Shown here: positions 63,464-64,000 of the stretch, one piece after another
Numbering within the stretch: the first letter of the stretch is position 1
Layout of the letters: the number at the start of each line of letters is the position of its first letter
NCBI GenBank assembly: GCA_018806915.1
Contig: JAGKQI010000103.1
Location: 1,054,001-1,118,000 of the forward strand
Reading direction: 5' to 3'
Source: Phytophthora colocasiae
Lineage: Eukaryota > Oomycota > Peronosporomycetes > Peronosporales > Peronosporaceae
Length of the DNA stretch: 64,000 nt
The notes under the pieces: generated by a model
What the model saw: only the letters and a program-made list of their open reading frames with translations
Database searches by the model: none
What the model was told of the DNA's origin: nothing
Made by a program: the position numbers and the translations under genes

Positions 63464-64000
63464 ATGGCAGGCGAAGTCACGACGTCCTTGGCCGTCGCCA
63501 TCTCCGCCGCTGCAGCTGCCGCGTATATTGTGCAGCGCCAGCAAAAAAAGACCAAAAAGAACAAGGCGTTGCCCTTCCCCATGACACGCACTCCACTTGA
63601 CCGCGTACCGTTGGATCAGCTTCCCAAGCTCAAGAACGACCTACTACTTCGCGCATTGCGGGGTGACCGCACAGAGCGTGTCCCTGTGTGGTGTATGCGC
63701 CAGGCTGGTCGACACCTGCCGGAGTTCCGCGAGCTGAGAGACATGGGTTACGACTTTTTTACCATGTGCGGTGTGCCTGAACTCGCGGTAGAAGTGAGTT
63801 TGCAGCCTCTACGCCGCTATCACATGGATGCAGTTATTATCTTCTCGGATATTCTAGTGATTCCTCAAGCTATGGGCATGGAAGTCACCATGGTTCCTAA
63901 GGTGGGGCCTGTACTACCCGATCCGATCCGTACACCTGAGGATATTGACAAGTTGGATCTGAACCCCAACATCGAGGAGACACTCGGCTACATGCTGGAC
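63464..64000 (+). CDS. hemE/UROD: Uroporphyrinogen decarboxylase, 5' part (runs off the window)
   Basis: This enzyme removes four carboxyl groups from uroporphyrinogen III to make coproporphyrinogen III in haem synthesis. The ATG at 63464 starts an Ala-rich hydrophobic segment (LAVAISAAAAAAYIVQ) followed by a lysine-rich stretch, which could be a membrane anchor or organelle-targeting leader. The enzyme proper begins at about residue 45. RVPVWCMRQAGRHLPEFREL is the substrate-site signature with its conserved arginines, and VIIFSDILVIPQAMGMEV and GPVLPDPIRTPEDIDKL follow in the expected order. The frame is open to the last base. No intron is seen in the 537 bp present. Confidence 0.9.
   Translation, partial: MAGEVTTSLAVAISAAAAAAYIVQRQQKKTKKNKALPFPMTRTPLDRVPLDQLPKLKNDLLLRALRGDRTERVPVWCMRQAGRHLPEFRELRDMGYDFFTMCGVPELAVEVSLQPLRRYHMDAVIIFSDILVIPQAMGMEVTMVPKVGPVLPDPIRTPEDIDKLDLNPNIEETLGYMLD

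Overview
This window looks like nuclear DNA of an oomycete (Phytophthora-like). The evidence is a set of host genes with many short GT-AG introns of about 55-75 bp, together with a transposon set typical of that group: a Crypton tyrosine recombinase, chromodomain piggyBac, a LINE, a chromovirus-type Ty3/gypsy pol, a Fanzor, and DOT1-like methyltransferase copies. No species is claimed.

Layout. 1-2.1 kb is gene-poor with a hAT remnant. 2.15-4.33 kb is a Crypton recombinase broken by a frameshift. 5.0-9.2 kb is a LINE with a long endonuclease-reverse transcriptase ORF. 9.33-12.06 kb is a complete TTAA-flanked piggyBac element with a frameshifted transposase and a convergent small Cys-containing ORF. 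12.4-17.7 kb is host sequence: a sideroflexin gene with 10 exons, an EF-hand/coiled-coil gene on the minus strand, and a MAPEG-family gene.

18.14-53.68 kb is one nested mobile-element block bounded by near-identical direct LTRs (485 and 494 bp) and a 4-bp target duplication. The outer element, about 14.6 kb once its insertion is subtracted, carries gag (minus), an in-frame ORF after a single TGA (minus), further minus ORFs, and pol plus a multi-pass membrane-protein ORF on the plus strand. The polypurine tract and primer-binding site place the sense strand on minus, so pol is antisense to gag. A 20.96-kb TTAA element (28,619-49,578) is inserted in one of its ORFs; removing it and one TTAA restores the frame. 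Inside this insert are a foldback element, a two-chromodomain piggyBac pseudogene, and captured or retroposed gene pieces (ADP/ATP carrier, DOT1-like methyltransferase, coiled-coil proteins, a P-loop kinase-like ORF).

53.9-55.9 kb holds an intact Fanzor (eukaryotic TnpB relative, predicted RNA-guided nuclease) with all RuvC and zinc-ribbon landmarks and a structured RNA candidate just 3' of it. It sits between two MAPEG paralogues and is flanked by paralogous copies of their spacer. 57.7-63.2 kb is a three-copy metallo-beta-lactamase-fold hydrolase array with truncated LINE pieces between copies; the middle copy is a crossover chimera with a nonsense mutation. The window ends in the 5' part of a uroporphyrinogen decarboxylase gene.

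The strongest candidates for something new are the intact Fanzor and its candidate guide RNA, the ambisense LTR element with its frame-independent repeated motif (GAACGCT and relatives), and the large TTAA composite that split that element.
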